Shown piece after piece: positions 6,136-7,356 of a stretch of 7,356 nt of DNA. The notes beneath the pieces are model-generated. The model saw nothing but the letters and a program-made list of their open reading frames with translations, did no database searches and was not told where the DNA came from. The position numbers and the translations under genes are program-made. Source of the DNA: an uncultured Brachyspira sp. (GTDB lineage Bacteria > Spirochaetota > Brachyspiria > Brachyspirales > Brachyspiraceae); NCBI GenBank assembly GCA_934725655.1, contig CAKVCJ010000089.1, positions 1 through 7,356 on the forward strand, read 5' to 3'. Numbering within the stretch: position 1 is the stretch's first letter; every line of letters begins with the position of its first letter.

Positions 6136-6693
6136 ATGATTAAAAAAAGTTATAATACAAGCAGACTTCTTTTAGTGCAGCCGAATCTTGAGATGGCGAA
6201 TGCTGTTTTAGATTTTTATTATAGAAATAAAGATTTTTTTAGAGACTTTGACCCTTATAGGCCTGAAATATTTTATAAAATAAATACTCAAAAAAACATT
6301 ATCAAAAAAGAAATAGATGATACAAAAAACTCAAGAATGCTGAAATTTTATCTATTCAAAATAGAAGACAGAAAAACAATAATAGGTATGATTAGTTTTG
6401 CCAATATAGTAAAAGGCTCATTTTTATCTTGCACTGTAGGCTATAAACTTGATGAGCAGGAAACAAAAAAAGGCTATATGACAGAAGCTTTAAAATATGC
6501 CATAAATATAGTATTTAAAGAATTAAAACTTCACAGAATAGAAGCCAATATTATGCCTCGTAATCAATCCTCTTTAAATTTAGTTAGAAGACTTGGTTTT
6601 GAATATGAAGGTATGGCAAAGAAATATTTAAAAATCAATAATAAATGGGAAGACCATATACATATGACTATTTTAAATAATGATGAAATATGA
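6136..6693 (+). CDS. GNAT-family N-acetyltransferase, RimJ/RimL-like
   Basis: The 185-residue protein has the layout of acetyl-CoA-dependent N-acetyltransferases that modify protein N-termini (RimJ/RimL, COG1670 type). It begins with TSRLLLVQP, a strand typical of the group. Around residues 101-120 it reads VGYKLDEQETKKGYMTEALK, which holds the acetyl-CoA loop. LHRIEANIMPRNQSSLNLVR and RLGFEYEGMAKKYLKINNKW follow, then EDHIHMTIL; this C-terminal half closely resembles E. coli RimJ. One oddity is that the first residue of the (Q/R)xxGx(G/A) loop appears to be Thr110, while Gly113 is kept. A ribosome site is not obvious, and the eight-base gap after ogt suggests coupling. The substrate could be a ribosomal protein N-terminus, another protein or a small molecule, so no gene symbol is given. 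It ends the operon, and no clear terminator follows. Confidence 0.88.
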   Translation: MIKKSYNTSRLLLVQPNLEMANAVLDFYYRNKDFFRDFDPYRPEIFYKINTQKNIIKKEIDDTKNSRMLKFYLFKIEDRKTIIGMISFANIVKGSFLSCTVGYKLDEQETKKGYMTEALKYAINIVFKELKLHRIEANIMPRNQSSLNLVRRLGFEYEGMAKKYLKINNKWEDHIHMTILNNDEI

Positions 6694-6721
6694 TTTATTA
6701 ATTTTTATAAAATAATATAAG

Positions 6722-6758
6722 TTGCACTTGACTTTTTTTTATTTTATGATAATATATT
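6722..6758 (+). promoter_or_regulatory. Predicted promoter region for tRNA-Tyr (and the STAS gene)
   Basis: TTGACT at 6728-6733 is a good -35 box, with TAATAT at 6750-6755 after 16 bases or TATATT at 6753-6758 after 19. An alternative pair is TTGCAC at 6722-6727 with TATGAT at 6745-6750 after 17 bases. I cannot choose between them, but a promoter here is likely. There is none between the tRNA and the STAS gene. Confidence 0.5.
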
Positions 6759-6779
6759 AAAACATTTTCAAATTAATAT

Positions 6780-6862
6780 GGGTAGGTGGCCGAGCAGTCA
6801 ATGGCAGCAGACTGTAAATCTGTCGACGTGAGTCTACGGGGGTGCGAATCCCTCCCTGCCCA
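6780..6862 (+). tRNA. tRNA-Tyr (anticodon GTA)
   Basis: A complete 83-base type II tRNA. The acceptor stem pairs GGGTAGG (6780-6786) with CCTGCCC (6855-6861), with discriminator A at 6862. The D stem is GCC/GGC, and the anticodon stem GCAGA/TCTGT encloses loop CTGTAAA, giving anticodon GTA. The variable arm has a GAC/GTC stem as expected for bacterial tRNA-Tyr, and the T stem is GGGGG/CCCTC. The 3' CCA is not encoded (CAT follows the discriminator), so it must be added by tRNA nucleotidyltransferase. The D loop reads GAGCAGTCAAT and the T loop TGCGAAT: relative to the usual GG and TTC, position 18 is A and position 55 is G, an unusual elbow. The STAS gene begins 35 bases downstream. Confidence 0.96.
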
Positions 6863-6867
6863 CATTC

Positions 6868-6883
6868 TTTTGTATCTACAAAA
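6868..6883. repeat. Perfect inverted repeat between tRNA-Tyr and the STAS gene
   Basis: TTTTGTA and TACAAAA separated by TC form a perfect 16-base palindrome-like element, six bases after the tRNA 3' end and just before the STAS ribosome site. It has no trailing T run, so it is not a classic plus-strand terminator. It could be an RNA hairpin at a tRNA processing site or a protein-binding site, and could also be chance in AT-rich DNA. Confidence 0.4.
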
Positions 6884-6897
6884 AAAGGATTCTCAAA

Positions 6898-7221
6898 ATG
6901 GCTATAGAATTTAATGACAGATATATCTCTATAGTTCCTGAAGCTAATCTATCAACCTCAGAAGAAATATACAGGTTCGTTAATGAATCTGAAGAAGCCG
7001 CTTCCATTAGAATGCCTATTGTAATACTCGATTTAAAAAATACAAAAGAAATCAATAGTGCAGGAATAGCAAAAATATTAAAATTATATAAAAATCTGCA
7101 AGCTTTAAAAATAAAATTATATATGATGAATCTTAACGCAGATGTAGAACCCATACTAAAAAATTTGCTTCTAACTTATCTGATTACAAAAATAGAAAAA
7201 ATCGAAGATTTAGACTTATAA
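6898..7221 (+). CDS. STAS-domain protein (anti-sigma-factor antagonist-like)
   Basis: A 107-residue single-domain protein with the STAS fold seen in SpoIIAA and RsbV, which bind or release anti-sigma kinases according to serine phosphorylation. The core reads IVILDLKNTKEINSAGIAKI at residues 41-60, then LKLYKNLQALKIKLYMMNLN. The family's D-S-(S/T)-G phosphorylation loop appears as N-S-A-G: Ser54 matches the phospho-acceptor, while the preceding Asp is Asn53 and the following Ser/Thr is Ala55. Regulation by a SpoIIAB/RsbW-like kinase is therefore possible but not certain. No kinase, phosphatase or sigma factor gene is in the window; in spirochaetes such proteins may feed into partner-switching systems not tied to a sigma factor. 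AAGGA at 6885-6889 lies eight bases before the ATG. The gene is 35 bases after tRNA-Tyr with no promoter between, so it is probably expressed from the tRNA promoter. Confidence 0.85.
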   Translation: MAIEFNDRYISIVPEANLSTSEEIYRFVNESEEAASIRMPIVILDLKNTKEINSAGIAKILKLYKNLQALKIKLYMMNLNADVEPILKNLLLTYLITKIEKIEDLDL

Positions 7222-7245
7222 TGACGCTTAAAAATATATAAATTA

Positions 7246-7274
7246 TTGACATAAAACAAAAAGTAATATATTAT
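7246..7274 (+). promoter_or_regulatory. Predicted sigma70-type promoter for selC
   Basis: A consensus TTGACA at 7246-7251, a 17-base spacer and TATTAT at 7269-7274. The start of transcription would fall near 7281, a few bases before the mature tRNA 5' end at 7287. This is the best -35 match in the window. Confidence 0.7.
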
Positions 7275-7286
7275 TAATCAAAGCTT

Positions 7287-7356
7287 GGAGGTAGATGAGT
7301 CCCGGTGGGCTCCGCGCTCTTCAAAAGCGTTGGACGTTATAGCAACGTTGGCAGGT
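7287..7356 (+). tRNA. selC: tRNA-Sec (selenocysteine, anticodon TCA), cut by right edge
   Basis: The 70 bases visible fold as a bacterial selenocysteine tRNA. There is an 8-base acceptor strand GGAGGTAG (7287-7294), a long 6-bp D stem GAGTCC/GGGCTC closing a 4-base loop CGGT (7297-7312), and an anticodon stem GCGCT/AGCGT with loop CTTCAAA, placing anticodon TCA at 7321-7323. The long variable arm pairs GACGTT with AACGTT (7333-7349), and GCAGG then T begins the T arm. The 6-bp D stem with a tiny loop is diagnostic of tRNA-Sec and separates it from a suppressor tRNA-Ser. The 3' half of the T arm and the acceptor 3' strand lie outside the window, so the expected 8+5 acceptor/T-stem stack cannot be verified. 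It implies that SelA, SelB and SelD and UGA-decoded selenoproteins exist elsewhere in the genome. It has its own promoter. Confidence 0.93.

Noticed and set aside
7287..7356. The right-edge tRNA as a tRNA-Ser-type UGA suppressor
   Set aside because: The 8-base acceptor strand and 6-bp D stem with a 4-base loop are tRNA-Sec features not found in tRNA-Ser.

Overview
The window comes from a very AT-rich bacterial chromosome. The base composition, the protein sequences and the presence of a selenocysteine tRNA look most like a spirochaete of the genus Brachyspira. That assignment is from recognition of sequence style, not from a search. Most of the content is housekeeping. I do not see a defence system, prophage, insertion sequence or CRISPR array.

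Layout, left to right. (1) The first 328 bases are the 5' part of obg (ribosome-assembly GTPase) on the minus strand, running off the left edge. (2) A divergent promoter region of about 150 bases separates it from a plus-strand pair, rnc (RNase III) and rpe (ribulose-phosphate 3-epimerase). (3) From 1839 to 2264 there is no convincing gene. This stretch between converging transcription units is richer in GC than its surroundings and full of inverted repeats; it looks like a structured intergenic repeat, followed by a clear minus-strand terminator. (4) gltX (glutamyl-tRNA synthetase) and a stand-alone response-regulator receiver form a minus-strand operon. (5) A non-coding stretch of about 250 bases carries the gltX promoter and a good plus-strand promoter. 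(6) That promoter drives a compact four-gene operon: an HD-domain hydrolase, a PncA-like isochorismatase-fold protein, an O6-alkylguanine-DNA alkyltransferase (Ogt/MGMT type) and a RimJ/RimL-like acetyltransferase. (7) tRNA-Tyr(GTA), 35 bases ahead of a single-domain STAS (anti-sigma-factor antagonist) protein, probably transcribed with it. (8) selC, the selenocysteine tRNA, with its own promoter and cut by the right edge.

Themes. Translation and RNA metabolism dominate (Obg, RNase III, GltX, tRNA-Tyr, tRNA-Sec, a RimJ-like enzyme). Two single-domain signalling proteins (receiver, STAS) sit beside translation genes without visible partners. The least ordinary observations are a PncA-like enzyme whose nucleophilic cysteine is replaced by serine, a tRNA-Tyr in which both partners of the conserved 18-55 elbow pair are changed, an rnc mRNA that may be leaderless, the structured intergenic element, and the truncated selC gene, which implies UGA-selenocysteine decoding. 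Recognisable sigma70-type promoters with 16-17 base spacers precede most transcription units, and AAGGA/GGAG-type ribosome sites precede most genes.
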